DNA of 64,000 nt from Hypomesus transpacificus (GCF_021917145.1 NC_061062.1:12594282-12658281); one strand, 5' to 3'; shown: positions 13,220 to 25,880, numbered from the stretch's first letter. The notes: generated from the sequence alone by a model not told the origin. Numbers and translations are program-made.

Positions 13220-13985
13220 GAGAGAACCAAAGAGTGATGGAGAGGCAGAGAGAGAGAAAGAGGTGAAGAGAAAGAGAGAGATGGGTGGATGGCAGGAGAA
13301 AGAGAGAGGGACACAGTCCTGAGATTCACAGTATTGGTGACTCTGATAGTCAATAAGTTCAGATGCCAGACTTGATTGCACCTTCAGCTTCAAAATGGCC
13401 ACCTGAATCCATGGAGGGAATCCACTGCTGAACTGTGACTGCCCTGCCGCTGCCCCTGGAAGGACCCAGCTCAGCCCAGGACTGCAGACCCTCCACATCC
13501 CCTTCTGTCCAAAAACACAGATCCTGAGACTCATAAGCTGCCAGTCGAGCTCATAAGGAGAGATAGTGGGTTTGATGAATAATGGGGCACGGTTAGATTT
13601 TTCAGTTGTCTTGTTTATTTGTTTTTGTCATATAAAGGACTGCTGTAGTTTCTTCAAGGATGTTGTTTGGCAGTTCCGGCGACAATAATATGCATGATTG
13701 GAGTTGTGTGTAAGTGCGTTGTTGCTGACAGAAAGCATAGGGAAATCTAGTTTTGTTTACCTGTTTTTCATCAAAGACATTCTATTTTGTGACTGGTATG
13801 GTTCTGCCTCCCTGTTTGACCTACACCCGTCAAATTTGCCTATACAGATTATTCCTTGAAATACACCACGTAACTCTACATAATTATTATTGCTGTTCAT
13901 ACAATCGAAATTCTTGACAGTAGCACTTGCTGTAAAAAACATTAGTAGCTTTTCTTAAATAAATGTTTTGTCTTACAATACCTCC
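13220..13985 (+). other. stac: stac 3' UTR candidate, with AATAAA at 13958
   Basis: Sequence after the stac stop codon has no gene-like frame. It starts with a GAGA-rich stretch (13224-13310), and the first canonical AATAAA is at 13958-13963 (TTAAATAAATG). A 3' UTR of about 760 bases is the simplest reading. The transcript end is inferred from the hexamer only. Confidence 0.5.
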
Positions 13986-15990
13986 CCACCAATATTTAGT
14001 GCAGCCTTCAGGGCAGTTACTGCCTGTTCTTCAATAGCATAAAGCTGTGATTAGTCCTCCTTTGTGGATCCAAAATCTCACGTTACTTTTGTGACGTCAG
14101 AAGGAAAACAACATAACAAGAGCACTGACGAGAGCTCTGATACTAAACTAGAGGATTTTCAATGGAGTTCGATAAAGATTTTATTTTCAAAGACATTTAT
14201 TTTCCCTAGCTAAAAAAATATTGGTTAGTTAGTGATTTCCTCCTCAGAGAAATTTCTTCATGAATGATATTGAGGAAGATTATTCAAATCTTCATAGGCA
14301 ACTTTAATAGCGGTGATATTGTCTGAAGTTTACAGTGAATACCAAAAGTATTTGTCTGTATTCTATCTGAACAATACTTTTCAGCCTGCATTTTATTTTA
14401 CTTATTCATAAAGATCACAAAAGGCTGAGCAACCCTCACATGGATTGGAATATGTATTCCTTTTATTTCTCATGTTAATGATGTAAAATCTGTATTGTAT
14501 TTCAACATCTTGAAAAGAGATATAGGAGTTGCCTACAGTATACACAAGGATGTTAGGATGATCTATGTGTATGTATAACTGCTACATTGGCAGTAACATG
14601 GTCAAACCTTTTTAGATTGCACAGTACGTTCAAACAATGATTATTAATACCAATAAGTTCAACTGTATTCTTCAAAGTGTATGAATATTTCTCATCATTT
14701 GAAATCAATGGAAGTATAAGGGATTGTGGCTTTAATTGAAGTGTAATTATTCTCTACACGTTTTCCTCTTTGTCCTGATCTGTTCTTTAAGATCATCCTG
14801 CAGAGGTCATTTTAAGTTTCCCGCTTGATCATTCTTTTAAACAAAATAGCAAAGGTATGTCAATTGATCTTTTTTTCCAAACATTACACTGCCCTGAAAC
14901 TTGTACATACTGTATGCACTGGATTAAATATATTTATTATCAAAATACATTCATAGAATTAGATTCTAGACTGATGTGTATAGTTTGGATAACTTTCTAA
15001 AACCTCCAAACATAAAGTCAACTTCTCTCTTCATCCTCCCATCCTCTCCTAATCCTCTCTTTCTCATTTCTTACTCATCTCTCACTAGGATTACATCCCA
15101 GTTAGACAACATACTCTCACAAGAAATCCTTGGAGAAAGGATAGTCCCAGCGAATGACTATTATTTTTTTTGTCCTCAATCATACACAGTCAAAGAAGAA
15201 AGCCTTTGGGCCACAAAACCAGCTGTTCAGCAGGTAATATTTTATATTTGTTGTGCAGCAAATAATTGTCAGAGGCCTGATCACACTGCTCTTTCAAAAC
15301 CCCATTCATGCTCATTAACTATCAGGTGCATTGGCTTTTGATTGGTTCAACGACTACAACTAATCATATATCCTCATTAAGCTGTTATGATGTATTGCTT
15401 ATAGTTTGTTTATTAGCACAATGAGCAAGTGATAAAAACAACAGTATATTAAAAAACTGACATAGCAAGGATTGGGCATGAGAGGTAAGAAATCCCAACG
15501 GCTTATAGTAAACCTCCCCTCTAGGATTTTCAATTTAACCTAATACTATGGATATTTATTTCCTTAACATTATGAGATAACAAAGAAACACTGATAGTGA
15601 TGGATCGGTTTAGCTGAAGAGATTTCTATTCCGAAGTGATGGTCCTCCGTATTTTATGGGATATTATTCAAGAGTTCTGTGATAATAAGGGAGATAAATA
15701 TCCTTGTCTGGCTTGATATGAATGGCCAGCATAGTTCATCAAAATAAGTTGTAAAATACATTTGGTAAGCTATAGTTTTGAAATCCCAATGAAAACAGCT
15801 AGGTTGTTTTTCCTATGCAAGGATATAAGGCAGGAGTACAGTGTATTGACCACTGCGGCATAAACAAAGCATTTCTCTGGGTTCTCATTTAGTTTATGAG
15901 CCAGCTCTGACACCTGAAATATTTGTGTTAATGCTGAGATAGAAGTAGTACTGTTTATGTTAACTTAATAAAACATGGAATACAAAGGGG
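13986..15990. other. Intergenic, no recognised gene
   Basis: AT-rich and mostly featureless. Two things stand out: a perfect CRE-like TGACGTCA at 14092-14099, and a possible isolated exon at 15089-15233 flanked by a pyrimidine tract with CACTAG and by CAG|GTAATA, open throughout its 145 bases. I do not recognise its product. Confidence 0.5.
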
Positions 15991-15998
15991 AATACATA

Positions 15999-17153
15999 TG
16001 TGAGGATGCTGTTCATTGACTACAGCTCTGCATTCAACACCATCATCCCCTCCAGACTGGTCTCCAAGCTTGTGGACCTGGGACTAAGCACCTCCCTCTG
16101 CAAGTGGATCTTCCACTTCCTGACGGGGAGGCCACAGGTGGTGAGAATCGGTGACCGCACTTCATCTGTACTGATCACCAACACAGGCACCCCCCAGGGC
16201 TGTGTGCTCAGCCCTCTCCTGTTCTCCTTGTTCACCCACGACTGTGCGGCTACGCACAGCTCCAACCTCCTCGTTAAGTTTGCTGACGACACAACCATCG
16301 TGGGCCTCATCTCTGACAGTGACGAGTCAGCCTACATAGAGGAGGTTGACACCCTGACATCATGGTGTCAGGACAACAACCTCTCTCTTAACATCAGCAA
16401 GACCAAGGAGATGATTGTGGACTTTAGGAGGCGGCAGGAGGAGGAGCATGCACCCCTATTCATCAATGGATCGGAAGTGGAGAAGGTCAGCTGCTTCAAG
16501 TTCCTCGGGGTGAACATCAGCAATGACCTCACCTGGTCTGTTCACACGGACAAGGTGGTCAAAACGGCCCGTAAGCGCCTCTTCTTCCTGAGGAGACTGA
16601 AGAAGTTTGGTATGGACTCAGTCATCCTTACTAACTTTTACAGATGCACTATAGAAAGCATTCTGACTGGTTGTATCACAGTGTGGTATGGGAGCTGCAC
16701 AGACCGGGACCGCAAGGCCCTACGAAGTGTGGTCCGTTCTGCTGAGTTCATCATCGGCAGGAAGCTCCCAGCCCTACAGGACACCTACCACACACGTTGC
16801 CTTAGGAAAGCCAGCAGGATTCTAAGAGACTGTTCCCACCCATCCTTCAGTCTCTTTACCCCGTTGCCTTCTGGCAGGCGTTACCGCAGCATCCGGTCGC
16901 GCACACGCAGACTGGACAACAGTTTCTACCCAAGGGTCATCAGGCTTCTCAATGGACACTGATATGGACATTTTTACTGCACACTAGTCACTTATACACT
17001 GTCACTTTCAGCTACTGGTTGCTCTTTCAGTAACATTGCACTACTGTACCTCGCCACCAGGCTCCTGTTTGGTCATTGACAAAGTCACTGATCTGTAAAT
17101 TTGCACTACTGCACTGTACTCCATTTAGGTTAGATTAGTTTATAGGGTTGTAA

Positions 17154-17190
<37 letters not shown>

Positions 17191-17469
17191 TGTATTAGGG
17201 TTAGTATAGCGTACTATTTATTGTTATCTGTAATTTAGGAAGTTTTAGTGTTAGGGTTAGTATAGTCGTTTATTTATTGCTATCTGTATATTTAGGAAGT
17301 TCACTTATCTAAGCTCAGCATAGATGTAAATTTGTTCTGTGTACTTATATGTTATGTTATGCCAAGTGCTTGCGTTGTCTTGTCTTAAGAATTTCAGTGC
17401 CCAGTCTAACCTTGTGTTGCTCTGTGCACCTGACAAATAAAAGACTTGAACTTGAACTTGAACTTGAAG
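15999..17469 (+). mobile_element. 5'-truncated L2/CR1-superfamily LINE with intact reverse-transcriptase C-terminal half
   Basis: An uninterrupted frame of about 320 codons (about 16000-16962) encodes the central and C-terminal part of a non-LTR reverse transcriptase. Its motifs in order are [12 protein letters not shown] (palm), [20 protein letters not shown] (thumb-side QG motif), the catalytic FADD box in [12 protein letters not shown], then [11 protein letters not shown] and FLGV. The endonuclease and the N-terminal RT motifs are absent, so this is a typical 5'-truncated insertion. The 3' UTR includes poly-T (17157-17188), an AAATAAAAG signal and a terminal short tandem repeat of CTTGAA units ending at about 17469, as in L2-like elements. 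The lack of stops suggests youth. Assignment between L2 and Rex1 clades is uncertain, and I could not define target duplications. Confidence 0.88.
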
Positions 17470-20260
17470 AGAGGAATTAAATATTTATAGAATGAAACCT
17501 TTTGTATGTCCAGATAGATTCTTGCTTTCATCTGCCTATTCGCAGTCAAAGCTCAGTTCAAGAAGCCACTCACATTCTGTCCAATCACTATCACAAGTGA
17601 CATCCACCAGGGATTTGAAAAGTCCACTTTGGACAAATTGGTTATTTATGGAGGACCCTGGGTTGGCTTCAGACATATAGATTCATCTGCATCTAGTACC
17701 TAAGGAGCCCATGCTGCTCTGATGACATGCTTCTTTCCCTCAGATTAAGCTCAGTGTGTAAAATATAATTCTGATGAGTCACAGGACATACACATTATGC
17801 TACATTATGTACACAAGTATACTACTTGAGAGCCGGGCCATTTCACTAAGCTAACGGAGGCTACATTGCCCACTGTTGCAGATGGAGAAAACAGAGAATG
17901 GAGACCAGGAGAGAATGTTTTCCCTGTAGCCCTAGCAGGGTTGACAGCCAGCCCATTGGGCTGCTGTTCACTGGGTGAGGAAGCTGCTGGAAGGTCTGAG
18001 TGCCTGGCAGGGAGTCTTGTTTTATAAATAAGTCTTGTTTTTCATTTGAAACTAGAAAGAAACTTGTTCTTCCAATTTGTTACCTTTCCTACCTTTGTGA
18101 CTAATCCACAAAAAGTTCAAAAAGGTACTGCTTACGATCACAGGACATCTATTTGTTGGCCTTTCCCACCGTTGCACAGAGATGGGAAGAAAGGCTTTTA
18201 GGATTGTTACTTCCACTGCATGAGATGATGTTCAATCTGACCTAAAGATGTAGGAGCTTGAAGCCCTGGGTCTGTTTAATGCTAAATGGAAAAATATGAA
18301 TGGGTTGTAAATTGTGAATCTCTTTCAATTGCAGCTTTATTTGTTGTATTATTGGTGCTGGATGATGGATGCTCTGTTTTGATTTCCCTATATAGTGTTT
18401 TTTTAATTTATTTTTTATTTCAGTGAGTCATTTTCCTGGTTAAATAAAGAAAAAAAGACACATTCTGTGTCTCTTACTCCCCTACTGTTCTCTGTCTATT
18501 TCACTTCACTTTCACCCTTTCCCCTCTTGCTTGCTTTTTCTCTCCCCTTGTCTTTGTGTTTCACTCTCTTTCTCCATCACTTCTCCTCTCCCTCTCTCTG
18601 TCTCTCTCATCTGCTGCAGGGCTGCGGAAGGAGCCCAGACTAGCACCCCTCTGGGTTCATCAGCATCCATCACAAGGGTTACATTTAGCACATTGGCTGT
18701 TCACTGGATGTGTATTGGAAGGACAGGGGCAGGAGAAGTATTTACTCAAAAAAAACAGTGTCTCTGTAACAGATTTGATAGATGATCAACCATGACAGTT
18801 TGACAGATGGATCCATTTGGGTGGGAAGACAAAGATGGAAAAGGAAGCCATTGATAGAAAACCTAAAGATGTAGAGCAGACAGTGTATTTTGATTGATGA
18901 TTCAGTCAAATCCCAGTCTAGTCACCCATTTACTTTAGTTCAGCAAGTATATATTATTGGCTCTGTCCAGATGGTCAAAACTGTCAAAGATTTTGAAACC
19001 AACTTTACGTGTTTATATTTCCAATTGAATGAAACGGCTTATAAAAGTTGGTGCTAATTGTAATAATAACAAAGCTGAAGTATTTAATGAAGTAAATTCC
19101 ATGCTGGACATGCATAGATGTTTCTTCATGGTTACGACTGGTCCGGTGGAGTCATCAGGCCTCCTCCATAAGCCACTGTCAGTTATCCCCCTGATCTATA
19201 GTGTTTTCACAACAACACTATTTTTAGCCCTAAGGGCACGCATGACTCAGCTTGTCTTCTTGACAGACATTAACAAGCCCAGATATCAGAACAAACTTTT
19301 TCATTGCTGGAGAAGAACACCGGGTCTTGACAAGCTGACCTTCCCCTCTGACATGACCAGTTTGTGCGTGTGTCTTTTGATGTCCCTGTGTTTACAAAAT
19401 ACAGGTTCACACAACGCTAGCCCTTTCAATGGCTGTGCAGTATTTAGTATCTTTTTTTTCATGTCTCATCTTATCTGTTGCATTATTCTGTTTACATGTT
19501 TCTAGAATACACAGAACACTATCACAAAAGGGTGTATAAGATGTGTAATAATACAGTAATACAACATAATAGTTATAATGAAAGTACTATGTGTTTACTT
19601 ATATAGCCCACAAGCTGGCGCTGCAGCACTACTGCTGGGTTACACATACTTGCTGCTAAAATTAGTTATTCAAAAGAGGGGCTTGTCTTGTACAATCCAA
19701 CTATGGAATGGTTGATGTTTTATGCATTTTATATTTGACTATTCTCATTTAGCACTGTGCTTTCCATGTTTTGAAGAGACTGTAACATGACTTCACAACT
19801 GTAAGGTCAAAGGTCAGGTTGGTGCTGGTATTCTGTTGCTGAAATGTAGCATGCTGATTGGTTGTTTTGATATGTATGACACCATTATGTGAGCCATTGT
19901 CAGTGTATCACTCTTCACTAAACTGCTTGTGAGGTCTACGGACCCCTGCTGAGTTGCAGGACCTCTGTAATGGGTTGATCGGGATTAGGTGTAGAGGAAA
20001 ATCTACAAGGGCATCGGGATAAATACATTGGGAAAGTAAAAAATATATTTTGCATCAAGTTGCATTAGTGTGTTGCAACTTCCTAGATACAATCAGGGAG
20101 GTTCCCCTTTGGTGGGCTCCCCATGTTTACAGCGTTTCACATAGTTCTTTTGGGTAAACAATGGCACCATCAGCACTCTGTGGCTGTCTATCCTAACACT
20201 AAAAGGCTGGAGAAGTAACACGTTTAACAAAGAGCAATTCAGCATGAACGCTCAACACTA
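17470..20260. other. Intergenic, no recognised gene
   Basis: No exon with conserved protein similarity is seen. The longest open frame (19029-19505) has no recognisable motif. Near 18420, CCTGGTTAAATAAAG resembles the tail of an old fish repeat, and 18475-18615 is pyrimidine-rich. Confidence 0.5.
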
Positions 20261-20267
20261 AAAGCAG

Positions 20268-20273
20268 TATAAA
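20268..20273 (+). promoter_or_regulatory. TATA box of nkl-A
   Basis: GCAGTATAAAGGC lies 63 bp upstream of the nkl-A start codon, a fitting distance for a TATA element plus a short 5' UTR. Called by motif and position only. Confidence 0.55.
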
Positions 20274-20335
20274 GGCTTCTCCCAATGTCTGACAGGACCT
20301 CACTGTTGTATGGTTAGCTCTAGGTTGAAGAACAG

Positions 20336-21793
20336 ATGAAGACTCTGACTCCATTCACCAGTATTGGGCTGCTGCTGCTTCTCTGTGCAGGTGACTCATG
20401 TCTCATTCCCTCTCTCTCTCTTTCCCTGTCTCCTTCAGCACTTTTTTGTGGTTCATGTTGTTTTAATTTGTAACTTGTATAACTGCATGCTCTTATGGGT
20501 CTTCCCTTTTGGCACTTGTTTAGTTTTTTCACAATGTATGCTTCATGTTTTGGCTGCTTGCAATGTTTGGGACTACCTCGTTGTTATGATCAGTGACCTA
20601 TGCTCTTTTGTAAAGCTCTCTCTTGGAAGTCGTTTTGGATAAAAGTGTCTGCTAAATGCATAAATGTAAATGTAACACAAAGCATGTGTATTGTGAAAGG
20701 AAATACATGAGTGAGTCTTTCCTTTGAATAAGTTATACAAATTGTAGAATACATTCTTCTGAATGTCATATGGAACTGAAAAAGATGATATACTGTTACT
20801 TTTGGTTCCCATAGTAATTAGAATTGACCTGATTCTCGTGTGACAGCTGTAACTCGGTCTCTGGAGTCTCAGGATGAGGAGCTTCTACCAGGGCATGACA
20901 ACGGCTCTCTGTCTGATATGGAAGAATACCCCACAGACAGAGATGGCCGCCTTGCCAAACAGGTGAGACTGGAATGAGTCATCATATGGCTAAAATTCTG
21001 TTTATAAGATATATCCGGCACATTGGTTGTAGGCCTAATGGGTTTATTGTAAAACATATTTAAAAGCCTTTTCTCTTTTTTTCTAAACTCAGAACCGAGC
21101 TGAAATTCCAGGTGTATGTTTTGCCTGTAAGAAAATTATCAACAACGTTAAGAAAATGCTGGGGAATTCAATATCCAGGGTAAATACAGACCAAATTCTG
21201 CCCTTCCCTCTTGTACAGTCAAAGTATGCAACAGTAGGTCACTATAGAGGTTATCACTACCTTGTACCAATTGCCTTTCTATTTGCTCAACTTTATGTCT
21301 ATGTGTGGTGATTTTTAGTGATTTCAGAAGATAAAATGCGACAAGTATGAGAAGTGGCATGCAATTAAAAACATTAATAAGCGTCTTATGAGCACTTATA
21401 CTTACACATTTACACTATTTACAGTAGATGAGTTTTAAGCATACCAGAAACACTGCATTCCTAAAATGTTGTATAAAGAGGACATGGTCCTGAGTAATAT
21501 CAGAACATTACATTTTATTTAATTCACAGTCAATACCTGCCATATGTGAGTTTGACATGATTTGATTGACACTTGATGTATTTGTGTTTGCACAGGACAA
21601 TATCAGACGGCAAATGGATCAGTACTGCGCTAAAAAGAAGTCACTTTTTAAAAAAATATGCTCAACACTCATCAATAAGTACAAGGACAAGCTGATTCAA
21701 TTTCTGTTACACAAAGACACTGCAAACACTTGCTGTGTCAAATTGAAGTTATGCAAAGGGACTCCTCCTCCTAGGACCCAGCAGAGCTCTTGA
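20336..21793 (+). CDS. NK-lysin-like antimicrobial saposin-B protein (nkl-A)
   Basis: Four exons: 20336-20390, 20847-20962, 21093-21179 and 21596-21793. Junctions are GT-AG with phases closing to 151 residues. Exon 1 encodes a signal peptide (MKTLTPFTSIGLLLLLCAG). Exon 2 gives an acidic propeptide. Exons 3-4 give the saposin-B domain with the NK-lysin cysteine spacing: CFACKKI, QYCAKKK, KICSTL, CCVKLKLCK. The core is lysine-rich and cationic, as expected for pore-forming NK-lysin/granulysin peptides of cytotoxic lymphocytes that kill bacteria; that role is family knowledge. There are seven cysteines in the domain instead of six (a CC pair). It is strongly diverged from the two downstream NK-lysin genes and is the source of the exon 4 remnants at 28843 and 38260. 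Zebrafish has several nkl paralogues; I do not assign a number. Confidence 0.92.
20450..20677 (+). mobile_element. L2-type 3' end fragment in nkl-A intron 1
   Basis: The block ends TTTTGGATAAAAGTGTCTGC then TAAATGCATAAATGTAAATG, the characteristic tail of fish L2-related elements and their SINEs. The upstream part (CTCTTATGGGTCTTCCC and TTTGGCTGCTTGCAATGTTT) belongs to the same 3' UTR-like repeat. Confidence 0.65.
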
Positions 21794-21865
21794 ACCTCGT
21801 GGATATTTCTAATGTTTCTGGTCTGGTAATTTAGGACTATATTATATATTTAGGACTTTATATAT

Positions 21866-24212
21866 ATATAAAGAGGGAGAGATGTGTCAACACTGCTTGA
21901 GGAAGACAAGCATAACATTATAGGAACTCTACAATATAACACATCTGTGCACATTGAACTAGCTATTTCATATTTATTCGCACTTAGGAAGCATGATCAT
22001 GCTAAACTATTGACTTAATGTCCTACAACATGATGAGCCTAAAGGATCTGGGGCTGTGAGTACAATATGCGTGTCCTTCCACAAGCAGTACACTGTGGTT
22101 ACTTTACAGCTAGCTACAGTTGACAAACTGACAGTTCTTTCAACATTCTATTTCAGTAGTAGCTGTGAGTCTGTCCTGTTTGTTCCTAATCACAACAGAT
22201 CTATCCAATCCATTCACTTTTTCTTCAGCTAGTCTGTCGTATTAATCTGCTGAACTTTGATATTTTTCAATGTTGTGCTTCAATGCAAAATAACACAAAT
22301 GTATGTTCTAAGAAGCACTGACGGCTCTACTCTCAAAGTGAGGAACTAAGTTTGGGCGAGGGTGCTTCAAATACCCTGTGAAGTTGTTAAACCACAGAGA
22401 AGGAGATGAATGTGTCGATGCAAATATGATACAAGAAGCCATGTCAAAAACAGACTGAGAAGTGATGACCCTTTTTGTCTTTGTTTTTCCTCTTCAGACC
22501 CACTGACTGGCCCCAACCTCAATGTTTGTTTGTTGGAAGGGTCAACAAGGGACAGAGAAGACAAATAAGGACATTTCTCAGTCATTTAATTTGTAATTGT
22601 TAAAGGTATTATTCAGGTTGCCTTTGAACTTTAAAGAGACAATATTAATAAAGATAAGGAATTTTCTTTATAACATGCTTTCCTCAACCCAAACTGCTAC
22701 AATCAAAAAGTCATAGAAACAAAAACACAGGGAAAACAAAAAGTTAAAACAAATATATTCAAATTGAACAAACTACTTGCAAATGGAGGCAAGTCCATGA
22801 CAAAAGAGTTAAAAACGACAAAAGTAAATCAGGTAGACCAGTAGAGAGAAGTTTTAAAACCTTTCTTAAAGCTGTCAAGGGTATAGGGTTGTTTCTCAGC
22901 AAGGCATTCCAGACCCGTGGGATACTAGAACAGAAGCTCCTTAACCCATGGTCTTCAGTTTACAACAGGACTTTCGGGGAGAGAGAATGCTTGCAGAGAA
23001 GAGGGAGAAGGCAGATGTGGAAGGATTGATTGAATTTCAGAGAACTGCTTTGTAAGAGTTAGAATTTTGTAGCCCATTCATGAAGAAACAGAGGCAGTGA
23101 AAGTGAAACAACACGGGTGTGATGTTTTGGCAGTTGGTGATGTGTGAGAATGAAAGCATTCATACTGGAGTGAGTATACTTCACTGCACTCACATACAAT
23201 GACATTTCTCTTAATAAGCATTATCAATAGTCAATTTCGAGACTCTAAAACATTTACATTTGAGACATTCATTTGAGTAATTCATCACTTATCAACAGCA
23301 ACTTTTAGTACAAGTGAAAAACTAGGCATCAAAGTGTTATATTAAAATGTCTTACATTTCCTTGCACTCAGATAACCCCATCTGATATAAAAACGTTTTG
23401 AATCAAACCAAACCATTTAGATTGCAAATGAAATGTGATCAGGGATTGTTAGCATGCATAGACACTATCAAACTTGATCTGGTTTACTTTAGTTTTTTAT
23501 CTTGTATCCTTGAAGACCATAGACTGCTTTTTTTAGGTTTTTGTTTCTACCAAATAAATCAATGAGAATGTCATAGAACAAACTTGTGTCCTATTAATGT
23601 GTATTCAATAACTTTGAGACATTACTTGTTCCTTTTTCCTTATTCGAAAAAAAAAAGACTTATATAACGTTTTAGTATGATTATATACAGGAATGCAGTT
23701 AATTATGGATTTATACAATGATGCACACAACTGGCAGGTTGTTCAAAAGTTTTTGTAAATTAGAACATTACCTTTCTGGGTTAGTATTTCCAGATACAGT
23801 TCAAATTCATTATTTCAAGCTAAGTGAAAAAACTGTAGTCAGGTAGCAAGTTAAAACCTTGAGCTCCATGGCAAGGAAGTAGTTCTGTATTATGATAGAA
23901 TACAGATGCTAAAGCAATACTATCAGATTTACTTTTAATCGCTTTCTTATTTTAAGCACCTACATATAATACTCTAGCACATAAAAATACAAAGACACAG
24001 ATGGAAACACATTAAAGTACTTTTGAAAGGCCACCAATCAAACAGTAGAATGAGTGCTAGAATAAGTCACACCAGGGGGATATATCCTAGGACCGCATGA
24101 AGTATGGAGACTACACTACACTCTAGCAGACTAGACTTCAAAGGCCAACTTTGTTTTTGGACCGTAAGCATATAAACGTGTAGTGCAGGCTTTAGAAAGG
24201 TCCTCCTCACAG
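21866..24212. other. Intergenic spacer of the duplication block, first (older) copy
   Basis: No gene. It matches 32057-33601 and 41434-42978 with visible divergence. It follows an AT-rich scar at 21838-21865. At this point the corresponding downstream copies carry a whole NK-lysin gene, so that gene appears to have been lost here. It includes an extra segment of about 715 bp at 22841-23556 that the other copies lack. Confidence 0.7.
22841..23556. other. Segment present only in the first spacer copy
   Basis: The flanks AGGTAGACCA and ATGAGAATGT are joined directly in the two other copies (near 32960 and 42335), while about 715 bases intervene here. A short CA microhomology at the edges fits a deletion in the ancestor of the other copies. 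No coding capacity is recognised. Confidence 0.6.
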
Positions 24213-25032
24213 TCAGGGGGCGGCAGAGAGCAGACACCTGGAGCTCACGGAGAGGAAGTATCCTCTGGGGTGCCGCTGACCCCAGGTCTGTTGTAAGGCC
24301 TCAAGGTCCAGTTTGTTGAGTCTCTGAGAACACAGACGCAGATCCTGGACCAATAAGGACAGGGCGTCCAGATCAGCAGCATCCCAGGGCCCAGCTACCT
24401 GGCAGCCTGGGAAACAGGAACAGAGGACGGAGCATGGATCAGATGAATCAATTCATTCATTCATTATAAAGATGAGTGAGATGACTAAAGTGAGGGAAGA
24501 AACCTGCTGCTGAGTTGTACCTTGGAGGTTGAGGAGGGTTAAAGGTGGGCGGCCATCTTGAAGGCCAGAAAGGATGTTGTGGAGCCCCGCTGAGGTCACT
24601 GCCGGGTTCCCTGATAGGTCCAGTGACACCAGGGAGGGGCAGACAGGAAGACACCTGTACCCAAACATGAAGACGTATGTTTATGTAGTATTTATGATGG
24701 ATTGAATGTGTTTTAATACCTGTCTACAAACAAATTTGATATTTGATTCAATAAAATTGACTTGACTTGAGAGACGTGGACAGACAGATCTTTTAAACCA
24801 GTAAGGATTTATTGTTCTTTTTTTTTTACATTGGGAATAAACTGTATTTAACCTGGGAACAATTGATTTTACATATTTTATGTACAAAGACAACAGGTAG
24901 GGAAAGAAATATTGCAATCAGGGTGGAGTAATAGCCATTTGAGAGTATAAGATACTTGTAATTTCTCTCTCAGAGACAAATAGGCTTCAACCACATCAAG
25001 AGAGAAGACAGGAAGCATTCACATCACACCAG

Positions 25033-25090
<58 letters not shown>

Positions 25091-25880
25091 GCCATATTAC
25101 GTGCTAACATACAATACCAACAACCAAGCCTTCTTTTCTTCTTCAATGCATAAACACTCATGCATGCATGAGCATCGTACATATACACACACGCACACAC
25201 ACCTGGCAACAATAGCAACACTGCTGTCTGTCAGTCCGTTTCCTGCGAGGCTCAGGTGGATCAGTGAACAGTCTTCCTGTAGAACATAAGTTGGACCAAT
25301 CAGACCAATAATTTGTTCTGAAGACCTCAAAAGTCAAGATCCGATGTCGATCAAGCGTCAACACATTTCTTGAAAAAAACAAATGTGTGTGCATACGGTT
25401 ATGTGTGTAAATGTACCTGAGACATGATTGTAGTGAGGTGTTCCAGAGCAGGGGGGTCCACAGCTCCACTGCATACAGCAGACAGGTGGAGGTGTGTGAG
25501 GCAGTGCAGAGGCAGCGTCTTCAGCACTAGCTCAAACCCCGTGGAGCCCAATGAATTGTGGGATAGACACACTGACTTTAGGTGTCCCATGCCTGTGTGA
25601 GATGGGAACTGTATGTATTTATCTACACACAACATATTATAGTACACAGTCAGTGTTACTGCTTGGATGCAAGGTCTTTAGCCAATAAGAGGGGGTATTG
25701 CTGCTCACCTGCAAGAGCCTGAGCCAGTAAGAGGCGGTGTTGCTGGAGGAAGCGTGCAGTGAGGTTGCAGGCTTGCAGGGCCAGCCGAGCCAGCAGGGGA
25801 CAGGCTGACAGCAGACAGGCCAGGGCTTGGGACACACCATCCCCCAGGGGGTTCACACTCAGGTCCAGCTCCTCCAGACA
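24213..25880 (-). pseudogene. tonsl: Partial tonsl copy A: last five exons (leucine-rich repeat region)
   Basis: Duplicates of tonsl exons 24-28: 25709-25880, 25417-25592, 25203-25276, 24521-24654 and 24213-24406 (stop 24213-24215), on the - strand. Lengths equal those in the complete gene, splice sites are intact and the frame stays open through motifs such as [10 protein letters not shown] and [15 protein letters not shown]. The preceding exon (equivalent of 45554-45861) is missing and no start codon is seen in the first exon, so on its own this is a truncated copy. It could still be transcribed as a non-coding or chimeric RNA. Substitutions relative to the complete gene include AIVAR for ATLAR at the end of exon 26. 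Confidence 0.85.
25042..25090 (+). repeat. (CAGA)n microsatellite
   Basis: Pure tetranucleotide run between tonsl-derived exons 26 and 27 of copy A. The equivalent in copy B is longer by about six units. Confidence 0.95.

Noticed and set aside
19029..19505. 158-codon open frame in the stac-NK-lysin spacer
   Set aside because: No recognised motif, no intron signals and chance length for AT-balanced vertebrate DNA.
24213..25880. Copies A and B as independent LRR genes
   Set aside because: No ATG or promoter for the first exon and the preceding exon is missing; kept as partial copies, with the open frame raised as a finding only.
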